From Bombyx mori (taxonomy: Eukaryota > Arthropoda > Insecta > Lepidoptera > Bombycidae): a stretch of 64,000 bases of DNA. Below are positions 57,201-64,000 of this stretch, one piece after another (within the stretch, counting starts at the first letter, position 1; the number at the start of each line of letters is the position of its first letter). The stretch covers positions 310,001-374,000 of the forward strand of contig NC_085112.1 of assembly GCF_030269925.1 (NCBI RefSeq), written 5' to 3'. Both the position numbers and the translations under genes were made by a program. The notes under the pieces were generated by a model. It had not been told where the DNA came from. It saw only the letters and a program-made list of their open reading frames with translations, and did no database searches.

Positions 57201-59034
57201 CACTGTTATCATGTTACAATGTAATATGTAATAATATGGTAATAATTATATAATTAATAGTGTAATAATTACATACTTGATTTAAAAAATATATATAACT
57301 ATACCTAGTATTTTTCATTTTATCACTCCGAATAGGGAGTTATCTAAATGAAATTTATTAAAATATTTTTGTTCCAGATAATGGGCTTGGCGTTGAAAAC
57401 CGAATTTTCAGTACAACTAAACGTAGTGGTTGATGATGTGACTTTCAACAGTGACGCTAGAAGATTCTCAAAAATGCTGGTACCAGTGGGGTATTTCAAA
57501 ATTGTTAGTATCTCTAATTTTATTTAAATACGTAAATGGACGATCCTCTGCTCGACGGACCACGTATTGCTGAAGCACAACAATGTGGACGTCGCCAACA
57601 GCCCTAAACACGTCATTTCGGATTCTCCCGATCCACTAACGGTGCTTTTAGGTATCTCAAGCCGATCTCGTCGAACCCGTCGCTTGCGACGAAGGGTTCG
57701 GCGAGTATACTAATCTATAGACACAGCCCACTGAGTTTCTCACCGGATCTTCTCATTGGGTCGCGTTTCCGATCTAGAGGTAGATACTGCGAAGCACTAC
57801 TCTTGCTAGGGCCAGTGTTTGCAACATCTCCTGGTTTGAACCTCGAGAGCTCATCTACGCGCTAGGGTAACGCTGATATAGCCTCTCAAGGCTATCAGCA
57901 CAGGTAGGAAAAAAAAATAAGCCACCAACACAAAAACCAAAACAAAATAGCAATTTTAACTGCCAAACAAAATTAAACAAGAATATTAAAGATATATTTA
58001 CAAAGTAACAATACAAATATGTAATTGACGTAAATAATACGAAAATAATTTGCATCTGCAAACATAATATGTATAACAGCTGAATAATTGGCAGCTGTTG
58101 AAATGCTGAAAACGAATTCGATTTGTGATTATATTCAGATTTTCAGTATTGGAAAAGAAAACTAAAACAAGTTTATTTGGTTTGAGTAAGGCGTGGGTAT
58201 TATCGATACGTGTGTACTTTACGAACTACTGTAGCAAATTTATTGGTATCACGCTTGCCTTCCACTTGGACGCCCGGTCATCGTTCTCGTCGAACCCGTC
58301 GCTTGCGACGAAGGGCTCGACGAGATTATTAAAGTTTATTAGTATTAAGTAAATTAACCCACAGACACAGCCCACTAAGTTTCTCACCGGATCTTCTCAG
58401 TCGGTCGTGTTTCCGATTCGGTGGTAGATTCTGCGAAGCACTGCTCTTGCTAGGGTTCGTGTTAGCAACGTCGTCAGGTTTAAGCCCCGTGAGCTCACCT
58501 ACTAGTTAAGGTTACGCTAAAATAGCCTCTCAACGTAAGGTCGAACTTTTACTCTTTAGGCTGGAGTGCATTTTTCAGTCGTAAAAAATAAGATATCTCG
58601 TGCATTCGTATCGAGCCATGCGACGGTGCCGGTGTTCGAATCCAGCGGGCAGGTATCAATATTCCTAAAGACATTCGCCGCCCCGCCTGCTTCTACCATG
58701 CAGCGATCAGTAATGTGTTTCGATTTGAAGAGTGATTGGCAGCCGTTGTATTTTAAAACTGAGACTTTGAACTCATGTCTAAAAAGGGTGGTGGTATTTA
58801 CATTTTTGTTGTCTATGGGCTCCAGTAGCCACTCAACACTAAGTGGGCGGTGAGCTCATTAACCAATCTTAGCCCAAAAAAGCATTATTTTACGAATTTC
58901 CCTACAGAAATAGGCAGAATGGATCCTCCCCTAGGGCGCTCTACGCTCTCAATTCAGGCAAATTTATAAATATTGAAAGTTTTTATTTTCACTACACGTT
59001 GCTATTAGTCCATCGTGGAAGCTTTCGTGAATAC

Positions 59035-59075
<41 letters not shown>

Positions 59076-59612
59076 TATGTACATACGAGGTTGTCCTAAA
59101 TGTTTAAATTACTGGTGGCAAGACCTCTTGGGAGTCCGCACGGGTAGGTACCACCACCCCGCCTATTTCTGCCGTGAAACAGTAATGCGTTTCAGTTTGA
59201 AGGGTGGGGCAGCCGTTGTAACTATACTGAGACCTTAGAACTCATATCTCAAGGTGGGTGGCACATTTACGTTGTAGATGTCTATGGGCTCCAGTAACCT
59301 CTTAACACCAGGTGGGCTGTGAGCTCGTCCAACCATCTAAGCAATAAAAAAAAAAATTACTTAATTTTTTTTCTATTTCAGGTACAGCCACCTCTTAAAA
59401 GCACTCTGATATTTCAACTGAGATTGGTATATGTCTATGGACCATATTTGGTGTTAGCAGTACAAATTATTTTCTTGGTTCTCGGCTTAACAATATTGGC
59501 TTATTCTCGTCGGAACATGAATTGCGGATTACTTTATCTCACACGAAAGGAAATTACTTTTTATTTGAGCACAGCGGAGAAAGCTAAAGTCGAACAGCCA
59601 TTGATTTATTGA
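44196..59612 (+). CDS. CD36 / scavenger receptor class B family protein (gene C), complete, 10 coding exons
   Basis: Joining 44196-44208, 45089-45183, 47465-47628, 50634-50781, 51445-51645, 52221-52345, 52868-53133, 53876-53994, 57378-57503 and 59382-59612 gives 495 codons plus stop in one frame, the usual CD36-family length. Residues 8-32 are the N-terminal membrane segment and about 438-460 the C-terminal one, with a large ectodomain between. It has FNITN at 64-68, QEVGPFTY at 83-90 (the family's EVGPY.Y signature), six ectodomain Cys at 252, 282, 319, 321, 325 and 335 as expected for three disulfides, and sequons including N42, N65 and N308. The tail has Cys 465-466 region (MNCGLL) suited to lipidation. 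The family binds lipids, lipoproteins or pheromones and moves lipid cargo across membranes; which ligand is unknown. A 5' noncoding exon is likely, since an acceptor precedes the ATG. Confidence 0.93.
44690..44826 (-). mobile_element. Bm1 SINE fragment, diverged
   Basis: CGACCTTGAGATATGAGGTC, ACTAACGGCTGGTCCACC, ATCTACCCGTGTAGGC and GGAGGCCCTACCACCAGTAA. In intron 1 of gene C. Confidence 0.72.
44843..44950 (-). repeat. LINE-tail-like repeat, family C
   Basis: (TTTA)n, then ATAAAATTTACATTAGCGG, ACTTAATGCCTAAGATATTC and CTACCAGTCAATCAAAGG, the same as at 31738-31860. Confidence 0.6.
45089..45183 (+). CDS. Gene C exon 2, N-terminal TM
   Basis: Residues 5-36: NPLPGLVLGLMSIGVSITL and MFFDPVIPITLF, the N-terminal anchor. 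Phase 0 at the end (TTT then GTGAGT). Confidence 0.88.
45184..45555. other. Intron 2 of gene C, no feature recognised
   Basis: Ordinary intron sequence. Confidence 0.45.
45558..45826 (-). mobile_element. Bm1 SINE, tail and body
   Basis: Inverted, from poly(T) at 45562 to the CAAGAGGTCCTACCACCAGT end, of which 22 bp (CCAAGAGGTCCTACCACCAG plus TG) is present twice in tandem at about 45781-45824. In intron 2 of gene C. Confidence 0.85.
45827..47460. other. Intron 2 of gene C, no clear feature
   Basis: A frame of 92 codons at 47070-47348 has no domain. TCCACTTAACTACGGGTGGG near 46000 may be a scrap of a SINE tail. Confidence 0.4.
47465..47628 (+). CDS. Gene C exon 3, ectodomain start with EVGP motif
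   Basis: Residues 37-91. YSRAANGTLTHNAMMEV, AYLFNITNAEEF and LKVQEVGPFTY are in the order found in all CD36 proteins. The donor is GTTTGT in phase 2. Confidence 0.93.
47697..47987. mobile_element. hAT-type MITE with exact 8-bp TSD
   Basis: It starts CAGTGGCGGATTAA and ends with the near reverse complement (GGATAATTCGCCTCTG). CCATCATG flanks it exactly at 47689-47696 and 47988-47995. It has no coding capacity; GCGCCC and CCCTAGGC blocks recur near both ends. In intron 3 of gene C. Confidence 0.87.
48297..48565 (+). mobile_element. Bm1 SINE, strongly decayed
   Basis: GCTGAAGGAATAATAAAATA, TATTGGTAGTACTGCCCGCA and GTAACCACTTAAGACCGGGT keep the Bm1 order with many changes. In intron 3 of gene C. 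Confidence 0.55.
48566..49205. other. Intron 3 of gene C, no feature recognised
   Basis: AT-rich intron sequence. Confidence 0.4.
49207..49318 (+). mobile_element. Bm1 SINE with internal deletion
   Basis: GGTGGTAGGACCTCTTGTGA to CACCACCCTGCCTA, then directly GCTTAACACCAGGTGGGC and CTAAGCAATAAATAAAAA; the middle of about 130 bp is gone. Confidence 0.82.
49319..50295. other. Intron 3 of gene C, no feature recognised
   Basis: A 70-codon frame at 49895-50107 shows no domain. Confidence 0.4.
50298..50432 (-). mobile_element. Bm1 SINE, strongly decayed
   Basis: ATATAAATGCCATAAGCCAC, CTTAAAACATAAGCTCCAAG and the following CATCAACTGATGCTTCATC keep the inverted Bm1 order. Weak. Confidence 0.4.
50634..50781 (+). 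CDS. Gene C exon 4
   Basis: Residues 91-140: SEARTNKNFVIDEEAEEM, PRIDVNFIPEASVG and VTLANIAML, the apex region before the helical bundle. Confidence 0.9.
51445..51645 (+). CDS. Gene C exon 5
   Basis: Residues 141-207, phase 0 at both ends. It includes RAKDYLWGYDEPLI, equal to the family's T..E.LWGY.DPL.. motif. Confidence 0.92.
51690..51937 (-). mobile_element. Bm1 SINE, tail and body
   Basis: From TTTTTATTGCTTAGATGGCT to GAGGTTCTACCACCAGGTG. In intron 5 of gene C, 44 bp after exon 5. Confidence 0.86.
52221..52345 (+). CDS. Gene C exon 6
   Basis: Residues 208-249: LYDKKAVYNYVVSAKNSDKF and GIEGLEMWNYENPKKR, matching the G......I....G...L..W....C segment. Donor GTACTT. Confidence 0.9.
52470..52625 (-). 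mobile_element. Bm1 SINE, diverged
   Basis: CTAGTTGGGTGGGTTCAGAT, ACCCATCATGAGACATCGGT and CTGCCCCACCCATCAAACAC, then CTGCTTCACGACAG. In intron 6 of gene C. Confidence 0.65.
52642..52722 (-). mobile_element. LINE 3' scrap, family B
   Basis: TTTTTTTCTACCTATTCTC, then GATGACGTTGCTAACACTGA and CCCTAGCAAAAGCAGTGCTT with an internal deletion. Confidence 0.6.
52868..53133 (+). CDS. Gene C exon 7, five-sixths of ectodomain Cys
   Basis: Residues 249-338. It carries all six conserved Cys: KCNS, LCRI, KCLCIGEC and SPCFFG, and the sequon N308-R-T. The acceptor AATTTAAG is weak, without a long pyrimidine tract, but the frame and the KCN..G.. start fit the family exactly. Confidence 0.9.
53150..53428 (-). 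mobile_element. RTE-like LINE 3' end
   Basis: Starts with a (TA)n run, then ACTCGAGAACGGCTGGACCA and ATCCAGAGAAGGTTTCAAAG, and ends GATTGAGGCACTACGAAGTC, TGCCGGGTCAGCTAGT, the inverse of 9541-9815. In intron 7 of gene C. Confidence 0.6.
53697..53727. repeat. (CA)n microsatellite
   Basis: About 14 CA units in intron 7 of gene C. Confidence 0.9.
53876..53994 (+). CDS. Gene C exon 8
   Basis: Residues 338-377: GLPVALSNAHFLYADPEIYS and GIQPDEEKHGSNILIDP, the family's P...S.PHFL..DP....V.GL.P....H.....DP motif. Confidence 0.93.
54208..54477 (-). mobile_element. LINE 3' end with 52-nt poly(T) and 11-bp TSD
   Basis: Flanked by ATCTAAGAATC at 54197-54207 and 54478-54488. The uninterrupted T run at 54208-54259 is the inverted poly(A) tail. 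The body has GGCCCGAAGGCCTTTCCAGT and GATCGGAATCGCGACCCGC-type text, partly shared with family B. The intact tail suggests a young insertion, in intron 8 of gene C. Confidence 0.88.
54560..55200. other. Intron 8 of gene C, AT-rich
   Basis: Very AT-rich with poly(A) runs; no feature recognised. Confidence 0.45.
55440..55833 (-). mobile_element. Helitron-like or unclassified repeat
   Basis: The inverted sequence at 55785-55833 matches 34966-35015, starting from AAGTGAAACTTCTTTAG, the same terminus as the Helitron-like copies at 3742 and 8025. Inside, TCTCATAGATGGTGCTGT also matches TCTCATAGATGGCGCTGT at 38473. A hairpin TGTGTGCAATTCACACGTGC followed by TAG lies at about 55431-55453. Boundaries are uncertain. 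Confidence 0.4.
56003..56306 (+). mobile_element. R1-like LINE 3' UTR with 13-bp TSD
   Basis: Flanked by ATGTCTTATGCTT at 55990-56002 and 56307-56319. It matches 19525-19817 closely, starting within the 3' UTR (CTAACCGGCGCCATCTAGGC) and ending CCTCCTGAC and a poly(A) of about 11. In intron 8 of gene C. Confidence 0.9.
56320..56640. other. Intron 8 of gene C, no feature recognised
   Basis: Ordinary intron sequence. Confidence 0.4.
56640..56893 (-). mobile_element. Bm1 SINE, strongly decayed
   Basis: CTCCCACCCTACAAACCGGA, ATCAAGTTCGTATTTCTTTA and AACCGGGCGTCTTATCATTT follow the inverted Bm1 order. Confidence 0.5.
56894..57370. other. Intron 8 of gene C, AT-rich
   Basis: An ATTAATTATATAATTTAATT-type stretch at 57140-57300 is self-complementary; no gene. 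Confidence 0.45.
57378..57503 (+). CDS. Gene C exon 9
   Basis: Residues 378-419: IMGLALKTEFSVQLNVVV to KMLVPVGYFKI, the last ectodomain strands. The donor GTTAGT departs from the usual GTRAGT, yet phase 0 joins it correctly to exon 10. Confidence 0.88.
57616..57917 (+). mobile_element. LINE 3' end, family B
   Basis: From TCGGATTCTCCCGATCCACT through CCCGTCGCTTGCGACGAAGG to GGCTATCAGCACAGGTAGG and a poly(A). In intron 9 of gene C. Confidence 0.8.
57918..58255. other. Intron 9 of gene C, no feature recognised
   Basis: Ordinary intron sequence between two family B copies. Confidence 0.4.
58262..58534 (+). mobile_element. LINE 3' end, family B
   Basis: CATCGTTCTCGTCGAACCCG to GTTACGCTAAAATAGCCTCT, with a 30-bp AT-rich insertion after GGGCTCGACGAG. 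No poly(A) is left. Confidence 0.75.
58586..58880 (+). mobile_element. Bm1 SINE, diverged, internal deletion
   Basis: The head (TAAGATATCTCGTGCATTCG, GTGTTCGAATCCAGCG) joins directly to the body (CCGCCCCGCCTGCTTCTACC) and continues to the tail; most of the linker is missing. Confidence 0.72.
59036..59074. repeat. (CA)n microsatellite
   Basis: About 19 CA units in intron 9 of gene C. Confidence 0.9.
59110..59357 (+). mobile_element. Bm1 SINE, body and tail
   Basis: From TTACTGGTGGCAAGACCTCT to CTAAGCAATAAAAAAAAAA, 24 bp before the gene C exon 10 acceptor; its A-rich tail leads straight into the polypyrimidine tract. Confidence 0.87.
59382..59612 (+). CDS. Gene C exon 10, C-terminal TM and stop
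   Basis: Residues 420-495. VQPPLKSTLIFQLRLVY, then the membrane helix PYLVLAVQIIFLVLGLTI and a 35-residue cytosolic tail ending AKVEQPLIY and TGA. Confidence 0.92.
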   Translation, partial: VQPPLKSTLIFQLRLVYVYGPYLVLAVQIIFLVLGLTILAYSRRNMNCGLLYLTRKEITFYLSTAEKAKVEQPLIY

Positions 59613-59679
59613 AAACATTGACAACAGGAAATTGAGAATTCGTTATTGAATGACACCTCTGGTTGTTTTACAAGTGTGT

Positions 59680-59803
59680 TAAACAGTAATGCGTTTCGAT
59701 CTGAAGGGCGGGACAGCCGTTGTACTGTAAAAGCTGAGACTTAGAACTCATATCTCAAGGTGGGTGGCGGCATTCACATTGTAGATGTCTATCGGCTCCG
59801 GAG
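59680..59803 (+). mobile_element. Bm1 SINE fragment, arm of inverted pair
   Basis: AACAGTAATGCGTTTCGATC to ATTGTAGATGTCTATCGGCT, 70 bp after the stop of gene C. Confidence 0.75.
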
Positions 59804-59805
59804 AT

Positions 59806-59955
59806 TTTAGATATGGCAGCATAAATGCAGCTTCCCACCTTAAGTCATAAGATTGAAGTTTCAATTGTTTTGGTCCAGCGGCTGTCCCGTGCCTTCCTTC
59901 GAACCTAAACGCATTATTGGATTGCGGCATGGGAGATACTCGCCGCGAGGGGTCA
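59806..59955 (-). mobile_element. Bm1 SINE fragment, diverged, second arm
   Basis: GCAGCTTCCCACCTTAAGTC, GGCTGTCCCGTGCCTTCC and AACCTAAACGCATTATTGGA, inverted relative to the previous copy. Confidence 0.6.
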
Positions 59956-59986
59956 CTGCATAGAACCAATAATGCCATCATTTGTA

Positions 59987-59992
59987 AATAAA
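59987..59992 (+). terminator. Possible poly(A) signal of gene C
   Basis: AATAAA, 375 bp after the stop. If used, the 3' UTR contains the inverted Bm1 pair at 59680-59955. No closer hexamer was seen. Confidence 0.3.
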
Positions 59993-60007
59993 TCAAGGAA
60001 TCTGACC

Positions 60008-60283
60008 CCGGTTTTTTTTTATTGCTTAGATGGGTCGTCCACCCACCCAGTTGTGTGGACGAGCTTACAGCCCACCTGGTGTTAAGTGGTTACTAGAGCC
60101 CATAGACACTTACAACGCAAATGCGCCACCCATCTTGAGATATAAGCACTAAGGTCTCAGTATAGTTACAACGGCTGTCCCACCCTTCAAGCCGAAATGC
60201 ATTATTACTGCTTCACGGCAGAAATAGGCGGGGTGGTGGTACCTACCCGTGCGGACTCACATGAGGTCCTACCACCAATAAAT
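60008..60283 (-). mobile_element. Bm1 SINE, tail and body
   Basis: From poly(T) at 60012 to ATGAGGTCCTACCACCA; GTGTGGACGAGCTTACAGCC follows an extra GGTCGTCCACCCACCCAG, a partial duplication of the tail end. Confidence 0.85.
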
Positions 60284-61055
60284 ATAGTTATTACGTTTAT
60301 TATAGTTATTACGAAAATATAGGATTCATTAAATATTATATAATGAATATATTATATTCATTAAATATTATATTATATTATATGCAAGGAAATTAAGTGA
60401 TATTAGAATTAACGCGCATCTGAAGGCATCGTGCTAATGTCATTGTGTGGTTCACATGAGCTTAGAGGAATAGGAAGAGCTAGGAGAAGTCTGTCCGTCT
60501 GTCTGTAAGTCTGCTCTGGATGGATTTTTGAACATAATATGTTAAATAAGAGAAAGAAAGTCAATGAATGCTCTTTAGCATCAGTAAAACGTCTTCAGCC
60601 CAGTGGCTCATTCAGTTGCGATCTTTAAATAAATATTGATGCCGTACTTCTAGACTAAGTAGACAAAATTAAAAAATCTGTGACATACTTTAAATATAGT
60701 GATAATTGTTTGTATTATTCTTAAGTAAATTAATTAGATTAATTTGTTGTTTTCTTTTATAATACTTCATCAGCTATTTAACAAAGTAATTGATATAGAA
60801 TAAAGATATACACATTTGTCTTGGCGTAGAAGACGTGCCCATTTATCTCGCGTGCCGTGGGAGGTGGGATATTTGTACAGGGTGAATAGTAGGTATTCGC
60901 CAATATAGCGTTAGTACTTTCATAGCGAAAGGATATTATACGTGATTGAAGAGAGCATCTATGAGCTCAGATTACGACTTCAAAGCAGCTACGGCGACCA
61001 ATCTAAAGCAATAAGATCAAAACATCAATATTCTTTGTCGGTTCGAGGACCTGCT
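60284..61055. other. Intergenic, AT-rich palindrome near 60340
   Basis: ATTCATTAAATATTATATAA and the following ATTATATTCATTAAATAT are self-complementary and near-duplicate. No gene recognised. Confidence 0.45.
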
Positions 61056-61059
61056 TAAA

Positions 61060-61502
61060 TTTTTTTTTTTTATTGCTTAGATGTGTGGACGAGCTTACAG
61101 CCCACCTGGTGTTAAGTGGTTACTGGAGCCCATAGACATCTACAGCGTAAATGCGCCACACACCTTGAGATATAAGTTCTAAGATCTCAGTATAGTTACA
61201 ACGGCTGCCCCACCCTTCAAACCGAAACGCATTATTGCTTCACGGCAGAAATAGGCGGGACGGTGGTACCTACCCGTGCGAACTCACAAGAGGTCCTACC
61301 ACCAGTAATTACGCAAATTATAATTTTGCGGGTTTTGATTTTTATTACACGATGCTATTCCTTCACCGTGGAAGTCAATCGTGAACATTTTGTTAAGTAC
61401 GTATTTCATTAGAAAAATTGATACCCGCCTGCGGGATTCGAACACCGGTGCATCGCTAGATACGAATGCACCGGACGTCTTATCCTTTAGGCCACGACGA
61501 CG
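61060..61502 (-). mobile_element. Bm1 SINE, full length
   Basis: Complete inverted copy from poly(T) to the tRNA-like head with GCGGGATTCGAACACCGG near 61433 and CCTTTAGGCCACGACG at 61483. Confidence 0.92.
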
Positions 61503-61774
61503 ACTAACGATGAACCATTGACGTCAATTCTGAGAAAAATTATATCGGATCCTTAAGAAAATTGCAAACAAAAAAATTACATTCAACAAGCGATAAGAAA
61601 ATCAAATATTTCAGTTATTAAGGGACATGTGACGTCTGAAATTTTATTATTTTCGCATTAATTTTTGTGTTTGTTTTTTTTTTTCATTACTTGATGCTGC
61701 ACGCCACAAGAAATGTCTCGGCTGTCTGAGTTTCCAATTAGGATTCCAGTTAATGTCCAATAAATAGGCTGTGA

Positions 61775-62122
61775 ACAGTAATCTATACAAATATTATGAA
61801 GCTGAAAAGTTTGTTTGTTTGTGAACGCGCTAATCTCAGGAACTACTGGTCCGATTTGAAAAATTATTTCAGTGTTAGATAGCCCACTTATTGAAGGCCA
61901 TATGCTATATAACATCACACTAAGACCAATACGAGCGGAGCACTAATAATCTCCATTTGTTAAGTCGGTTAAAAAGCGTGATTTTGGTATCTTAAATAGC
62001 TCCTTAACATTCTATTATTCAAAAATATTTTCAGTTTCTACGTAAATGAAGAGGCGGGTAAAATTTAGCGTTATACCAAAGTAACTATTCCACGCGGACG
62101 GAGTCGCGGGCAAAAGCTAGTC
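61775..62122 (-). mobile_element. RTE-like LINE 3' end
   Basis: TAATCTATACAAATATTATG, GAACGCGCTAATCTCAGGAA and TTCCACGCGGACGGAGTCGC, GGGCAAAAGCTAG are the inverse of the copy at 22238-22645. Confidence 0.65.
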
Positions 62123-62860
62123 CTAAATAAAGTACGTTTTATATTAAATACCGTCCATTTCTAGAAAAAAATTTTTTAAGTGATTTTATGACCTGGTAAC
62201 TGAGACTTTTAAGTCATTTCTTATTTAATGTATATTCATATTTTTATGAAAAATAATATTATGGAGTGAAATTAAATGAAGATGATTAATTTGAGACATT
62301 AATCAACTGGGATGAAATTAAATGAGATGATATGAGATGAAATATAATCTCAGTAAAATGGTGGTCATTTACTAAGATTTTTTCAGTGGACTTTTTGGAG
62401 GATCCCGAGAAGTTACGTCCAGCGGCTTTGTTTCATTTTCCCACATTTGTGCACTTTCACAGATATTAAACAGTTAATAAACCACCATTATTACACATTT
62501 AAACCCGAAGAAACACTAAATAGACAAAATAAAACAAATCACACAACTTCACTCCTCGCGTTCCCGCCAAAAAGTCTTTCTAGAAAATGAAACGAGAATA
62601 TATCTACCCCATTTAAAATTTCGTACGTCCACGTAGACACGTATACACATACGTGGGTATGTATATAATTTTGTGGGTAGCCCTCACAGAACACAAGATA
62701 TTTGACAGATGCCTGAATCTCGCTTACGACATTTTCAAGATAAGCTTGCATACGTACAGGTTCCGAACAAATACATTCGAACCATGGGTCTACCGAGCAA
62801 TATCACCCGCTCGGTGGAAGATCTACCCTTTGTCGTATTGTCGTATATCGCTACCAAACC
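62123..62860. other. Intergenic, no feature recognised
   Basis: Overlapping short frames on both strands near 62539-62945 share no content with known proteins as far as I can see. Confidence 0.4.
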
Positions 62861-62863
62861 AGT

Positions 62864-63128
62864 TTTTTTTTTAATTGATTGCTGGGTGGACGAGATGGTG
62901 GTGGTACCTACCCGGCGGAGTCACAAGAGGTCCTACTACCAGTAATTACGCAAATTATAATTTTGCGGGTTTGATATTTATTACACGGTGTTATTCCTTC
63001 ACCGTGGAAGTCAATCGTGAACATATTATGTTAAGTACGTATTTCATTAGAAAAATTGGTACCCGCCTGCGGGATTCGAAAACCAGTGCATCGCTCAAAA
63101 CGAATGCACCGGACGTCTTATCTCTTAG
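62864..63128 (-). mobile_element. Bm1 SINE with internal deletion
   Basis: The tail end (AATTGATTGCTGGGTGGACG) joins directly to GGTGGTGGTACCTACCCGG; the linker and the tRNA-like head to CTTAGGCCACGATG follow. A 17-A run stands just after the head. Confidence 0.83.
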
Positions 63129-63400
63129 GCCACGATGACTTCAAAAAAAAAAAAAAAAATGTACTCTGACAATAATGATTGTGATAGTGATCATGTTGCT
63201 ATCGCTGTCACGGAGTCAACAAATACGCTCGTCAGGGCCGTATTCAATGAAAACTTCCACCAGGCGTCGCGTCGCGTCGTCTTGGAATCGGTGGAGACGT
63301 GTTATTGGTATAGCGTATTCAGTATAACCTGATTGAGCATCATTAAGATTACACTGCCACGTCCAGTGAAAACACGTTGTCATATCTTTCATCATCGCAC
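63129..63400. other. Intergenic, no gene recognised
   Basis: A 65-codon frame at 63135-63332 begins inside the A run and has no domain. Confidence 0.35.
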
Positions 63401-63402
63401 CA

Positions 63403-63547
63403 CCGTAACACTACTGAGATCTTTAGAACTTATATCTCAAGGTGGGTGGCGCATTTACGTTGTAAATGTCTATGGGCTCCAGTAACCACTTAACACGAGG
63501 TGGACTGTGAGCTCGTCCATCCATCTAAGCAATAAATAAAAAAAACC
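63403..63547 (+). mobile_element. Bm1 SINE tail fragment
   Basis: From CGTAACACTACTGAGATC to CTAAGCAATAAATAAAAAAA. Confidence 0.82.
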
Positions 63548-63889
63548 ACAAGCCAACAAGAAGTTCACCCCTACCACCTAGGGCCTGTACGTTGAATAGC
63601 GCATTTCCTGTAGAAGAACATTGTGCCTCAGAAAATTCCTTAAACGTTTATTGTCTAGTACAAATCAAACTTCTTAATTTTTAATGAGAAGTCAGACAGA
63701 TAAATGTTTAATATTATTTAAATCGTAGTCCGAGTTGCGTTTTTAAATAAATAATTAAATATAATGTAAGAGACGGCAGTGAACTTATAGGTCAAACACC
63801 CAATCCTCGCGTAGTGTATATGCGATTATGACCTCATATCACACGGCCATCCATATTAATCCATACATATTAGTTATAAATGCCAGGTT

Positions 63890-64000
63890 TGTTTGTTTGT
63901 TTGTTACCCTTTCACGTCATAACTACTCAACCGGTCCTCGTGAATTGCGAACAGGTGGTTCCTCCTCAGTGCTGAGGGTCGTGACCATTACGCAGCACTT
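63890..64000 (-). mobile_element. RTE-like repeat, cut by window end
   Basis: (TTTG)n, then TTTCACGTCATAACTACTCA and CCGGTCCTCGTGAATTGCG, like the opening of other inverted RTE-type tails here (for example 293-360). Confidence 0.45.

Noticed and set aside
62875..63138. 87-codon frame with GLIFITRCYSFTVEVNREH, also at 27391, 33479, 37208 and 40875
   Set aside because: The shared peptide is the translation of the Bm1 linker on its inverted strand.
1..64000. CRISPR arrays, operons or bacterial-type regulatory sites
   Set aside because: The sequence is a moth genome with spliced genes; direct repeats seen are minisatellite, microsatellite or mobile elements.

Overview
The window reads as repeat-rich lepidopteran genomic DNA, most likely from a Bombyx silkworm. 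It is AT-rich, genes are cut into many short exons with long introns, and it holds about thirty pieces of a tRNA-headed SINE that I recognise as Bm1 of Bombyx mori. Jockey-like, R1-like and RTE-like LINE fragments, a mariner with DD37D spacing, hAT-type MITEs and Helitron-like pieces fill much of the rest. Assignments are from reading alone; no search was run.

Three protein-coding genes are supported, all on the + strand. (A) 1-1090: the 3' part of an MFS transporter of the SV2-like type, entering from outside the window; its last coding exon was not found. (B) 15969-39175: a complete tandem paralogue in ten coding exons, whose joined frame gives 526 aa with all splice phases compatible. (C) 44196-59612: a complete CD36/scavenger receptor class B family gene in ten coding exons giving 495 aa, with N- and C-terminal membrane segments and six ectodomain cysteines. 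A and B share exon length (128 nt for the penultimate exon) and phases, so they arose by tandem duplication. C is unrelated to them in sequence and nothing ties their functions together.

By region: 1.1-15.9 kb is intergenic and mobile-element rich. It has a cluster of an 11-bp motif (2.2-4.7 kb), two Helitron-like copies, a mariner split by another element with an 8-bp target duplication, and a 17-bp minisatellite at 12.1-12.5 kb. 16.1-25.0 kb is the first coding intron of B and carries a jockey/CR1-like LINE broken by an R1-like LINE. 25-39 kb holds the other exons of B, separated by SINE, LINE and MITE insertions, including a foldback and an inverted SINE pair. 39.2-44.2 kb is an intergenic stack of LINE and SINE fragments. 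44.2-59.6 kb is gene C, with a hAT MITE, two freshly datable LINE insertions with clear target duplications, and many Bm1 pieces in its introns. 59.6-64 kb is intergenic with more Bm1 and RTE-like sequence. Despite this load every exon of B and C stays open and splices in frame.
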